DNA of 64,000 nt from Macrotrachela quadricornifera (taxonomy: Eukaryota > Rotifera > Eurotatoria > Philodinida > Philodinidae), in assembly GCA_022393335.1 (NCBI GenBank), contig JAJEKB010021389.1, positions 360,065-424,064 on the forward strand. Direction: 5' to 3'. Both the position numbers and the translations under genes were made by a program. This document shows, piece after piece, positions 47,611 to 59,092 of this stretch. The stretch's first letter is position 1. Every line of letters begins with the position of its first letter. Below the pieces are notes generated by a model. The model was given only the letters and a program-made list of their open reading frames with translations, searched no databases and was not told where the DNA came from.

Positions 47611-48920
47611 AGAAGAAAATTATTTCGAGCTCTCTGTAAGGAAAAAAAGCAAGTTCAAAATTTAGAGTTTACGCATTTCTAGTATTTACCACAATTTTCT
47701 TTTGAAGTTAAGAGTTCGTAGTTTATGAGGATTTAAAGATGAACTTTGAGCTACACTGAATTGTCTGATGACAGTTATAGGAATCAAAGTCATAGTATAG
47801 AACTGAAATTTATCGACAAAAAGAAGGAGGTCAACTAGAAATTTCGAGCTCACTTTTTTTGACCCACTGCCACTTCTTTTGGTATGCCCTAAGTAGTATC
47901 ATTGACTAGAAAAACAAATGGCTCTTAGCGGTTCTACCATTGATGCCCGTTTTTTACTGTCAATATTGATATTGGGCAATGAAAGATATTATAAAACAAG
48001 AAAAACACTTCCTTTAATACTAATAAAAATAAAACGTCTCCTTGTGTTTCAAATAATTACCTTCGCATATTTACCTACAAAAGAATATGTGCGTCGTTAA
48101 TTAACACGTTGAAAGAAAGTGACTCAATGTTTCGGTGAGAGTAATTGCAAACTTTTTCTGCTTGTGCATCTATGCGTGAAATGCATATTTTGCTCTATAT
48201 GAAAGCGAATAATGAGCTGAATCGAAATACGGTAAAATATTCGTTAGTTGACTACAGAACGAAAGAAAGAAAAACATACATTGTTTTTTTTCTTCTACCA
48301 TTGGTTTTCGTCCCTTATATTTTTAAAATACCTATGTGTGTATTGAATGAATAAACATAATGTGTAGAAAAGATGAATACTATCTGTATATTAGTTATAA
48401 ATTTGTATCTCAAATTTTCTCACAAAATTCTATCTACAAGACAAGTTACTGTAACTGTCTGCTAGTAATTGATAACGCTTGTTCCATAAATATTCATTAG
48501 TATAGTTGCTTCACAGGCTACTCTCTGGATTCTTTTTTGTGCCTATATATTTATCGCGGTTGATTCATATGTATAATCTTATCTATATTGATTGTATTTC
48601 TTAAAATATATTTTTTGAGTGGTTGGTATTTTTAACTCTGAGAAGTCTTTCATTCAATCAAGACACGAGAGGAAGAAAGCCAGTTAACTGTTGTGAGAAG
48701 AAAATTCTTTTAAAAACAATGGAAAACAAAAAGAATTATACTATAATATACTGTAGAGGCAACGATTGTTCTTCTGTAATTAAAAAAATACAAAAGTACA
48801 CTTGTTTTTTCTTTAAGGATTTCTCCAGAAAAAATTCAACATTTTGAAGAAACATTGAAGTTGAGTTTTTACTACAGTAACATGTAACGATGCTTCCTCT
48901 TTCATAGCCCTAGTGATTGA
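47611..48920. other. Intergenic, nothing recognised
   Basis: AT-rich. Small plus ORFs at 47918, 48145 and 48623 are not supported as genes. Confidence 0.35.
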
Positions 48921-50010
48921 ATCTGGTTGCCATTTTCGGGCCTTATACAGCCGTAAGTGGACAAATACGTGCCGTATTTCTGCCATACCGGATACGGCAC
49001 ATTTACGGCTCCAATCCGATGACCGTATGGTACCATAAAAGGTCGTATTTATGCCGTAAACGGCAATTAATGCACCGTTTTTCTCGCCATATACGGCAGG
49101 ACAAAGTATATTTTGTCCTATCGTATATCCGATCACCGTAAATGACTGTATAAAGTTCAAAACGACACCGTTGACGGTCTTGTTCCCACACGCGTCTTCT
49201 ACGTGGAACGGGAACGTAATTATACATTGCTGTCTCTTGATCTAATCTTGAATCTAACAATAATTATCGTTCATTTAATCCATTAGATGAGCCTAAAAGA
49301 AAAAAAAATTATTTTACTTAAGATAATACACACCGTTCATTTAATCGATTAGATGAATCTGAGATAAAACAATAAAAATATTTTATAAAAAAATTATACT
49401 TGCTATTTAGGCATGCAACAATACCAATACGGTATTGATGTTATTAGTACTGGTATGGCTATTGGTATTGGTACTGATATAGGTATTGTTATTGGTGTTG
49501 GTATTGGTATTGGTATTAGCATGGTATTGGTATTGGTATTGGTATTGGTATTGGTATTGGTATTGATATTGATATTGATATCGGCATTGGTATTGGCATT
49601 GGTATTGATATCGGCATTGGTATTAGTATTGGTATTGGTATTGGTATTGGTTTTGATCGGTATGAGTATGGATGTTGGTATTGGTATTAATGGTATTGGT
49701 TTTAATCGGTATGAGTATGGATATTGGTATTGTTACATCCCTATTGCTATTCTATAGTATTGAGTATAATCTGAATATAGATTTAACATATCTTTCTGAC
49801 ACGGTGCAAATACGGCTTCGATACGGCCTAAGTACGACCTGGATACGGTACCCCGGTAGACTCATTTATGTAGCACCGTAAACGGTTGCCGTATAGGGCA
49901 CGGAATTGTACCGTAACCAAATGTAACACGGTGTACCGTGTACGACTACCGTGTCCGGGCCGGAAAGTGCCGTATTTTAACCGTTTACGGCCGTTTCCAC
50001 ATCGTATTAT
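48921..50010. repeat. TACGGC-rich element surrounding a TATTGG satellite
   Basis: 48940–49200 and 49795–50010 are unusually rich in TACGG/CCGTA motifs and short palindromes (GCCGTAAACGGC, CGTTTACGGCCG), with higher GC than their surroundings. They flank the satellite at 49429–49745 and look like two halves of one element split by, or built around, the satellite. Confidence 0.6.
49429..49745 (+). repeat. (TATTGG)n hexanucleotide satellite
   Basis: About 50 imperfect TATTGG units with TATTGA, TATTAG and GTATGAGTATGGA variants. Its long ORF (Val-Leu repeats) is an artefact of the 6-bp period. Confidence 0.92.
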
Positions 50011-51630
50011 TCCATCTGGGATTATCTATGCTTTTTTGGAAAGTGATCAAATTTTAATTCTATAAGCATGTTTTTCGAGAAATTTTCGTGGTTTTTTAAA
50101 TTGAGTAGAACATTTTTATATAAGCTAGTATGCCAGATGGTGTTAGTTACCATCATCTCTTACTCATTTTACAATGACTTCCTCGAATGAATCAGTAATA
50201 TATTGTTGTAATATGATTACTGTTGGGTTTGAATGAAAAATCGAATTCTAAAATTTTTTAGCGTTTCTTCTCAGAATGGTGGTTGCACGACATATCTTCA
50301 GTGAAAGTCAACTACAGTGTGACAGAAAGTCATATATATTTTTTTTTGTTCTTCAAGAGCATGTTCCAGTCCAGTGCCTACAAGAACCCTTTTTTGATAT
50401 AGGCTTTGTTTTTATTATATTAAATAGCGCCTTCTTAATTAGAGCGCTATTTTTTGAAAGGTTTTTCAGTAACTGACCTTGTCAGGGTCCTTTTTTCTTT
50501 AAAACATAAGATTTAAAGAAAAAGATTCTTATAGGCACTGTATTTAGACGTGCTCTTTCTCGAACAAAAAAAATCAAGTATATATATTGAAGAATCGCTG
50601 AGAAGTTTTGGAGATGCGATAAGCCATTTTTTGATCCTGATTCAGTCCATATCTTCATTTTACATCATTTTGGAAAGCTGAAAATTTTATCACACATGTC
50701 CTATCCTAGATCCAACATATCTTCTAAATACCAGCCAGTTTAGAGGTTCCTGGGCTGAGATCGATTTTTAACGAGCGGCGCACTTAATATACTTCAGTTA
50801 AATGTTTCTTATTTGCATTTATCTTGACTCATTCTATATACGTAAGTGAACAGGAAGGTTTTCATCTAACAAAAGACAAAACGGTGAAAATTTGTTAGCA
50901 AAAGGAATATGAGCGAACATTGATATCGCAAAAACCAAGATAGTGAAAGTATTTTTAATCAGTATCTCAAACTACCGAAAAGACTATAGTATTTAGACAT
51001 TCATACAATGTGTTAGTAGTATCTTTTCCAGGAATTTGTAATCACTCTCTAGTTGTTTTATAATATTCATCTCTTGTCTGTATTCATGGATTCGTTCATC
51101 GCTCCGACCTATAAGTAGATCGGTTATAATTCAAATAAAGCATATGATAAACAACTATATTCATCTCCCCATATCCAGTCATCACAACTACTTCTATCCA
51201 AATCTATTACTATTATTAGTTAATGTCAACTGTAAAGTCCTTCAGAAGCTAGATCAACGTCTACTCGATTGTTTTATTTATCGCCATGCTAAAACATCTA
51301 AAACCATATGGTGTTGGGATCAAAATAATTGTGCAGATGTGTGCGAACTTGATAATAAGTGAAAAATTGCAGGTACGACAAGTAAAACTAAGAAAACATA
51401 CAAAGTATGAATGTTTGAATGAACAACTCCAACAATTAGTTTCTTCTTTTCATCTGATCACAAGAGACGTGTACTTTAAAATAGCAAGAGCACTGTTCAA
51501 TTTTTAATGTGATTGTTATTGTGATTAAAATAAATTAATTTTTTTGTGTTTTCTATATCTTCTTTATGCTGGGAGCTCAATTGTCGGGTCACCATTTTAC
51601 TAAGACAATATTTACAGATGAATCTTCATT
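50011..51630. other. Intergenic apart from a foldback element
   Basis: Apart from 50329–50590 I see no gene. Small ORFs at 51144–51507 have no domain. Confidence 0.35.
50329..50590. mobile_element. Foldback / MITE-like element, ~260 bp
   Basis: Left arm 50329–50400 (TATATATTTTTTTTTGTTC, then AAGAGCATGT and AGTGCCTACAAGAA) pairs with right arm 50515–50590. A second stem in the middle, AATAGCGC…GCGCTATT at 50426–50453, is perfect over 8 bp. No coding capacity. Confidence 0.65.
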
Positions 51631-53062
51631 ACGTAGGTGAAGTTAGCACCATTATCGAGTAAAACCTTCCCATATTCGTTCAGAAAACTGTTCCAACTGT
51701 TTCAATCAGTGCTCCAAGTAGAACTCGACGAGCTCTATTGCATGATATAATTTGATTGTCGATAGCTCAAACCATATATCGGGATACCTGAAAAGACAGG
51801 CGCTATTGTATATGATATTAGAAATCATGTACTAAATACAGCCAAGATTTACATGAGAACATGTTGCAAATGCTTAATTTCTGTTACAAATGCAATTCGA
51901 TGTGCTCTATCTAATAGTATTATAAGATTCTCCTTAGGTTGAACTATATGTGCAAAAATGGCAAGCAACCTACCGCATCGTTTATAGATTTCGCACTCGT
52001 ACAGTAAAATTAGGCAAGATTTGTGTAGGAGCATGTTGCAATGGTTCCATTTGTGTTCGAAAACAATTCGATGTTCTTTATCGAGTTCTATAATTATTGA
52101 TCTTGATATTTAAAAAAAGTGGTATTGTAACCGTTAGATACAGCCGCAAAGTAAGTACGTATTCAAGGAGTAAGCCTTCTGAGTCGTTCATTTTTCAATA
52201 CATCAGACATTTTTTCTCCAGAAAAATTTCTTACTATTCAGCATCGTCTTCGGTCAAGCATTTGTTAAATTCAAATGGTATCAAAAACAATATTATCATA
52301 AGTATTGAAAAAGGAAACATACGTCGAGGATATGGATATTCATTTATGAAAGAATTAATAACTTTACGAATATTATCCTGTACTTGAACACATCTGTTAT
52401 GAAATATTTTTCTTGAGGATATTCAATTAAAAAATAAATCGAGTTGGATTCTTATAAAAATAATCAATTTGATAGCTCAATCATATTGAATTCAATTGAG
52501 ATGTTATAAAATAGTATTTTTCCCTACCTTTCTCATACTCGATATTTAAAAAAAAAATTATTTGTATCATCCTGTCAACAAATTTTCGACCAGTATATGT
52601 ACGTTTCTGAAACCATCGTATCACCTATCAAAATTCGAATTCTCTTATTCGATAATGCTTATGAACTTGCACTTAAAAAACAAATCGAAGATTTTCAAAA
52701 TGTTCCTCCACGAATCTCGGGTGACTTTACTATATCAGTGCGTATATCATGTACCATGGGACCCTTTTATAGAACCATGATTTGAGCTATCCACAATCAT
52801 ATTATACCATTCGACAGAGCTCATCGAGTTCTACTTGGAACTCACTTAGAACACGTTCCTGAACGAATCTTGTGCTAACTTCACCTGCGTGTGAAAATCT
52901 GGATTTTTAGGATCTTCTCGTGATTGGTTTGGATTATGGTTGATCCAAGATTATCATTAGATAGAGCTCGTCGAGTTCTACTTGAAACAGTTAGAACACT
53001 TTCCTGAACGAATATGGGAAGGTTTTACTCGAATATGGTGCTAACTTCACCTACGTGAATTT
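51631..53062. repeat. Composite inverted and tandem repeat
   Basis: Arm 51631–51740 (ACGTAGGTGAAGTTAGCACC, then CTTCCCATATTCGTTCAG) pairs with 52961–53057. A third, shorter copy at 52808–52885 has the right-arm orientation. Between them, 51850–52090 holds two ~178-bp direct copies (CAAGATTT…GAACATGTTGCAA, CAATTCGATGT). Confidence 0.65.
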
Positions 53063-53318
53063 TGGTCAAGAAAATGAAAACTTGTAAATTATACCATTTT
53101 GGAGTCCATGAAAAATGCTATCGAACAAATATGAACAGAGCCTGGCTAGTCGAAGTTTAATTGAGTTTCTGCCATATTACTGAAGAACTTGTTTGAAGAA
53201 ATATTTAGATTTTTCTATAAAAGTTTTCTCGGAAAATTGATTGATTTGAAGACTAACTACGTACTCGATGTATCAAGTTTATTATCAAAAGATTTAGTGC
53301 TTCATGCTGCGTCAGAAT

Positions 53319-53991
53319 CAGAGTTGCCAACAAGTTACTTTTTTCCAGCCTTGCCTGGCCTGGTATAGCCTCACCCTGCCTGGGGGTCGGATCGAGATAG
53401 ACTGTTTGTTTTCATAGCCTGGCCTAGCTTGACAGGCCATCAGGCACCTGCTCAGGCTAACTGATATTTGTAATTTTTCAAATCGATTGAATTCTATAAG
53501 ATTGGAATTGGTGCACAATTTCATTTCTCGTTATTTAACATTTTCATGACGATAATAGAAAGCAACTGTTTATACAAAATAGTAATATTAGTCGAGCACT
53601 GTGAACACATCTTGAAATCTTTGTTGACCTGTGGATAATAAGAAAACTTTTATGTAAGATTACTATTGAAACCGAAGATTTTCTTCCACACAAAGCATTA
53701 TTCGAGGGAAAAACATTGCGATCTATCGCGATAAAGTTTCCATACTATTTTGGTGCACATGCTCATGATCGTTTTAACTTTCTTATGTAAGCTGATCATG
53801 CACTCTGAGGACATTTGAGGTCAAGTGAAGCTTCGTCAAACGCTTGAAAAAAGTACAAATAGGAAAGTTAAAATAAAGAGGCAATTATCGCGAATATTTT
53901 TCATAAAAGAAAGATCCAAATAATTGAAATTTTTTTAAAACTCACAAAAAAATTAAAATCGTCTCTCAACCAGGCCAGGCTGGCAGCTCTG
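53319..53991. mobile_element. hAT-like non-autonomous element, 673 bp
   Basis: Ends are CAGAGTTGCCA (53319) and, inverted, CAGAGCTGCCA (ending 53991). Flanking 8-bp repeats GTCAGAAT (53311–53318) and ATCAGAAT (53992–53999) differ at one base, the duplication length of hAT elements. Subterminal GCCTGGCCTGG motifs lie inside both ends. No transposase is encoded. Confidence 0.7.
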
Positions 53992-53999
53992 ATCAGAAT

Positions 54000-54354
54000 C
54001 TAGCAGTTTCAAAAAGCATAGATAGTTTTATAGAGGAAAACAGCTGTGGACTGATTTGTGGTCTTATACGTCTCCGTACTTGAAATCAAAACTGATCGTG
54101 GTAGTTCTCTTCTATATTCACCCGCTGTTGCCCATCCTCTTATGCTGTATTTGGTGTTTTTTTAAGTTTATTATAAAGAACACTCAAATCGGAAGAACAA
54201 GAATAAGTAAATATATCAATAAAGAACTCCATGTAATGCAAACGCGAATCATCATAGGATTTCTTCTGGTCTAGGAAATAAATAAACAAATTGAAAAAAA
54301 ATCATCCACATATCTAATAATAAGAAGAATTATGCATCAATCGATAATGTTCAT
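54000..54354. other. 3' flank of the eIF4G-like gene
   Basis: No feature recognised; the plus ORF at 54056 is not supported. Confidence 0.35.
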
Positions 54355-57300
54355 TTAAGTTTCCTCTTCTTCCTGTTCAACTCCGGGTTGTTCTAACCAC
54401 GCAAAGAAATCTTTCGTTGACATTTGTACTATAGTATGTCCTAAAATGAATAGAAGATTGAGATTATTTTCTCGAATAATCATTATTTACCCTCCGTCTC
54501 GGATTGATCAGGATGTCTAAGCCATTCAAAAAAGATATCTTCACTGACACATTCATGATCATAGAAGATATCAAACAATAATAGAGCCATTTCTATCCAT
54601 AAAACATTGACAATCTAACGATATCATTATTAAGAATCTTCTGTCACTTACTCGGTGGATGTTCAAGTTTATGAACGAAATTTTGAATGGCATAAACAGC
54701 TTGAATTTCTGCTTCCGGTTTATGCTCAATAATCGACTTGAGAACCGGCATCCGTTTTTTTACAATATCTTCTTGAATTTCTTTCTTTGAATTTCAAAAT
54801 GTGAAACAAGCTTCCAAATACGATAAAACAATATTACGAATATAAAATTTCTCATTCGGATCCATATTTTAATCACAAAACGAAAAATAAAAACACAATA
54901 ATTATCCGAATGATTACTTTATGAATATAATTAATAATATCTGTATCAGTAGCAGGTGCATTTTGATCATAGACTGATTTAAATAGTTGGACTAATTTTA
55001 GATCGGCACATGGAGAAAGATTTTCTTTTAATGATGTTATTGTATTTGTATTATATGCTTTAGTTAACCATTCATACTCATCTTCCAATGATGAATCTAT
55101 CAGATTAGGTGTGAGAATATCTTGTAGTGAACAGCCAGATGATTGCCAGATGTTTTTTAGATGAGCTCGGGACTAAAAACAAATCACTAAAACTTTCTTG
55201 ATCAAGAAAAATTGAATACTAACAGAAAATTCTGTGGCGCATTGAATGATATATTGAAATAATTGTTTTGCTTTATCATTAGGAACATGTTGGAAAATGG
55301 ATTTGAGTAAAAACATATTTGAGCTAGGAGTACCAATGATATCACCAACATATCTACAAGTGAGAGACGTATCTATATCATTATTAGATATGTATTCAAT
55401 TACCATTTTAAAACTAAAGAATATAATTCAATGGAATGAATAATTATCAATCGATAAGAATAATTTTACCCGAAAAGAAATGCGTCTATCGAGAGAATTT
55501 CTTCATTCAAAGCAACATCAAGCAAATGTCCAACAGCTTTACGTACACATGGTTCGGCTACAAAAACATTGATAAACAATTCTCGAATAATCGTTGCTTG
55601 TTGGTCAATATTCGATGTGCAAAAAGCAGCTAAATCTTTCAGTGTATCCTATAATATCCTAACCGAGATGTTTATTATCTGTTTAGAGACTAACATTACT
55701 TTAACAGGTTGATCGAATGAATCAGAATAATTCTTGGTATATTTTCCGATCAATGATTGAACATGTGCTTTAGTTTTTTCTTCATCAAATGATGTTTTCG
55801 ATGGATTAGAATTGATGGTCATCGGTAAATTACCAATTGCATGGATTGGACTTCTAATATTACTACTTACTTTAGCCCAAGGGCGTTGTTGTTCTAAATT
55901 CGTGGCCTAGACGATTCCCCAAGCAATCTATTATATCCACCTATTTTTAACAAATGATGTTCTTATCAAAGGCTCTTGATTTCGTTTATCATTCGATTGT
56001 ACTTGTCTCAAGCAGTTGACATTAATACGAGATTCATATCGTTCGGAGTTACCTCGATCTGATGATTGTTTCTTCATGCCAATCTTATCGCTATTATGTG
56101 ATATTGCATACGGTTGCTGATTATTGACAATAACTCGATTTTTTTTAGCTACTCTGTTCCATTTGACAATTCCACTGGACAAGATAGGTTCTTTCACAGT
56201 AGTATTACTTTTTTTATGTAACTCTGGATCATCATTTTTTAGATTTGTAGGTACTGAATGATAGCTAGACAGGTCGGTCACACCTTTAATAAGTTGCATA
56301 TTATTTGGCTTCATTTGACACATTGGATTGCTTCGTCTCTCTAACAATTGTTCTCTAGTGTATGACAATCGTTTCTGTAGTGATGGCATCTTTTCTCTAG
56401 ACTGTGAATTGAAATCAGATGGATTTAACGGTGTCATTATTTCAGATTCAGAAGATGTTGTAGATGATGAATGTATCGTTAATTGAGATTGATCTATTGG
56501 ATTGTCATTTGTATCATCAATCTAAATGGAACAAATATCAGTGTTATTGTGAGCTGCTATATCACTATCAGTTTCTCTATTGACTCAATGCCACTTGACT
56601 AAGTCGAAGTTAACTATTCGACATCGTTCGTGGCAGATGAAATCGAATAAAATTGTGTAGACTAGAAATTCTTATCATTCATTAAAGACATAAAGAAATG
56701 AGAATGTGTGATCTCATTTCAGACATTGATATTTTTTGTAGTACCTGATTTGTTTGAGTATCCAAATTGGTTAGCAATTGGACAGAATCTTTTTGAAAAG
56801 CGTCGTTTTTTCGCATTGGATATAGCTCTTCGATCGATTTTACATCTTCATTTGAATCTTGGAAAAGATAATCTTCGGGATCTGAGGATGCATTTACAGT
56901 TGAAGTATTGGTCGTTGAATCCACACTAAACAGCGTTTTATTTTCACCTGTTTCTAAATAAATTGTAAGTATGAATAAATAATTTGATAATATTAATGGT
57001 GAAGATACCAGATGACTGTGCTGATGGAGATGAAGTTGTCTGTTGCTGATCATGGCGAAAAACAAAAGAAGTTTTTGACATTATGGAAGGGAAAATAATT
57101 CTTACTGATGTCAAATGAGATGTTTCATCAGTTGAGAATAAGTTAGACATAAGGGGTGGCGGTCTCATCGTATAAACTAAAAGATAAAACAAAGGTTTTT
57201 AATCATAAAAATTTTATATTCTAAGAAGAATTTCACGATGGTTTGGTGGTAAGATGAATGCATTCCATGTATTTTCTAGACAAATTGATAAAGAATATAA

Positions 57301-57446
57301 ATAATCAATTCAAGCAATCGGGTGGATTTATACCATTTGACATATTGCTTGCAGCTTCAGATTTTACCGGACCTTTTGAATCAGACACTTCTGTTTTCTT
57401 ATCAGTGCTTGGAGTTGAAGAAATAAAACCTAGTAGAAAATATTTT
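54355..57446 (-). pseudogene. eIF4G-like scaffold lacking a MIF4G domain, multi-exon, with disabling changes
   Basis: Exons (minus strand): 57446–57334, 57275–57237, 57176–57106, 57045–57009, 56953–56745, 56521–about 55934, about 55908–55700, 55648–55470, 55413–55224, 55172–54918, 54862–54652, 54592–54491, 54440–54355. Apart from the 55.9-kb joint, intron phases agree; most introns are 50–60 bp, one is 223. The N-terminal part is Ser/Thr-rich. SYTREQLLERR fits the eIF4E-binding YxxxxLΦ motif. 55700–55224 reads as an MA3 domain (SLIGKYTKNYSD, IIRELFINVFVAEP). The last four exons are the W2 domain: AEIQAVYAIQNFVHKLEHPP, FDIFYDHECVSEDIFFEWL, DFFAWLEQPGVEQEEEE with its aromatic/acidic boxes. The MIF4G domain, which binds eIF4A and eIF3, was not found between them. 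Lesions: stops at 55933–55900, TGA at 54794–54796, and a TG instead of AG acceptor at 54863. Either a decaying paralogue or a low-quality stretch. Confidence 0.72.
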
Positions 57447-57563
57447 CTATAAGCATAAGAATAGTGTGATTATCATCTACGGTGACTAAAAGGTCAGTCG
57501 TTTTCAGATCTATATCTGAATAGAAATCATTAAAAAGTTTAACCTTCTTGTTCATATACTTAC

Positions 57564-58318
57564 CTAAGGAAGCGAGTTGTTCTGTTGGAAGCACAATTGG
57601 AAATCGTTCCAAAAAGTTCAATTGTTGGCTGAATCTCTTCGAGATGAACAACTTTAAGATTACTTTGATCACGACATGACACAACTTTAAGATGAACAGC
57701 AGGAAGAAGAAGTATTTCATCTTCTGTCTGATATAGAGAATGTTGACGAATATTTTTTCCTGAATAGCTTTCGATCTCAAACAGTGTACTAGAATCTGCT
57801 CTATAGATATTTTGTTCTGATTTCAGAGTATTTATATCGATAGTACATGATGAAAAGGCCCACCAGATAACGGTATCGCCCATAATATATTTTTTGTTCA
57901 AGTCGAAATTGACACTTCTGTAGATTTTTTAAGCAATTGATGGAAGACGAAAAAGTGCATTGAGAAATAATCGTAAATAAAGAAACCATGGTTTGAGTTT
58001 TTCTCGATCGATTGATCTTAATGCGGCGTTCAGAACAATGTGGAGACATTCATTCGACGGTTCCCATCCCATTGTATAGAGCATAATCGACGCTGATTCA
58101 TCTTGTGTTAAACCATCGGTAGGCTTCTTGCATCTTTGTTTAGCAACATAAGCGTACTTTTGAACCTTTGGTAGTAAATTTACGAGTGTCATTACGGCTT
58201 CTTCGAGTGAAACAATAGGTAGATTCTCATAACCATCAATCGGCAGAAGCACTTCCAATGGCTCTTGAGCAACATCACTGATACGTTGTCGAACCACACT
58301 GCCCTTTCCTATGTCCAT
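57564..58318 (-). pseudogene. Arginine-type ADP-ribosyltransferase domain with in-frame TAA, upstream of and in phase with the eIF4G-like exons
   Basis: The frame from the ATG at 58318 (open further upstream: NNIYKLFH) holds the bdelloid ART fold: PLEVLLPIDGYENLP, VSLEEAVMTLVNLLP, CKKPTDGLTQDESASIMLYT and LKPWFLYLRLFLNALFRLP. A TAA at 57929–57931 comes next. The same frame then continues with KIYRSVNFDLNKKY (catalytic Arg; usual YRG is YRS), VIWWAFSSCT (Ser motif), ESYSGKNIRQHSLYQTEDEI (ExE pair) and LKVVSCRDQSNLKVVHLEEI, the usual end of the domain. The exon ends at 57564 with GTAAGT. Splicing to 57446 (phase 2, 117-bp intron) leads into KYFLLGFISSTPSTDKKTEV and on into the eIF4G-like exons. 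It may be the N-terminal part of a fusion, or a separate ART remnant lying just upstream. Confidence 0.72.
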
Positions 58319-58759
58319 GTGGAAGAGTTTATAAATATTGTTCGATAATGCTGAAAGATTTAATATCTAAAATCTAAGTTGAAGAAACATTGACAATATT
58401 ATTATGATGATCTTCAATAAATATGATATTTATTAGTCGATCTAATCATGCCAAGCAATCTTAGTCAACTTTCCCCACACTGAGAATAATAATCTTATCA
58501 TTCTTACTCTTACTCTTTCATTTGCTCGTAGGGGTGTCACCGTTCCCCGTTCTCTAGCATTCTGTTTCTAAAGAACGGAACGCTGTTGAAGTTGCGTTTT
58601 CTATTGTCCTTTGCATAAATCAAGATGTTTATATATGTTTGCTTGTGTTTTCATCTAAAACTGATATGCATTCTCCATTCTTAGGAACGAAAAAGTGGCA
58701 CCACTACTTGCTCGTATCGTTTCACTGATGCTGTTACTCTTAGGTATTTTGCGCAGATA
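58319..58759. other. Intergenic upstream of the ART exon
   Basis: An acceptor-like TTTTAG at about 58367 could mark an upstream intron of the ART gene, but no further exon was identified. Confidence 0.35.
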
Positions 58760-59092
58760 AAGGAGGTGGTCGAAAATCATCGATTTTTACTCACGCTGGA
58801 AATAGTGTAAAATGAAAGTACACTACTAATTCAACATCCATTTCGCCACATCTTGTCCCTTATTTATAGGTGTTTACCAGTGTGTAGTGCACCACTCCGA
58901 CTCAGACTCAGAAAGATCACCATAGGAAAATATCTATAAATACGGGGAAAACGCCTATATAAGGGATAAGATCTTGGGAAACGGATGTCGGATTGGTCGT
59001 GTACTCGTTGGGCACTTTCATTTTATACTATTTTTAGCGTAAGTAAAAATCGATGATTTTTCGACCACCCCCTTTTGAATTTTGTCCCACTG
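58760..59092. mobile_element. MITE-like foldback element, ~330 bp
   Basis: Arms of about 120–140 bp: 58762–58885 (GGTGGTCGAAAATCATCGAT, TAAAATGAAAGT) and the inverted 58950–59090. The arms are ~85% alike by eye and nearly meet in the centre. No coding capacity. Ends are AGGAGGTGGTCG and its near-complement; no clear duplication. Confidence 0.65.

Noticed and set aside
49413..49881. Hydrophobic Val-Leu ORFs
   Set aside because: Translation of the TATTGG satellite.
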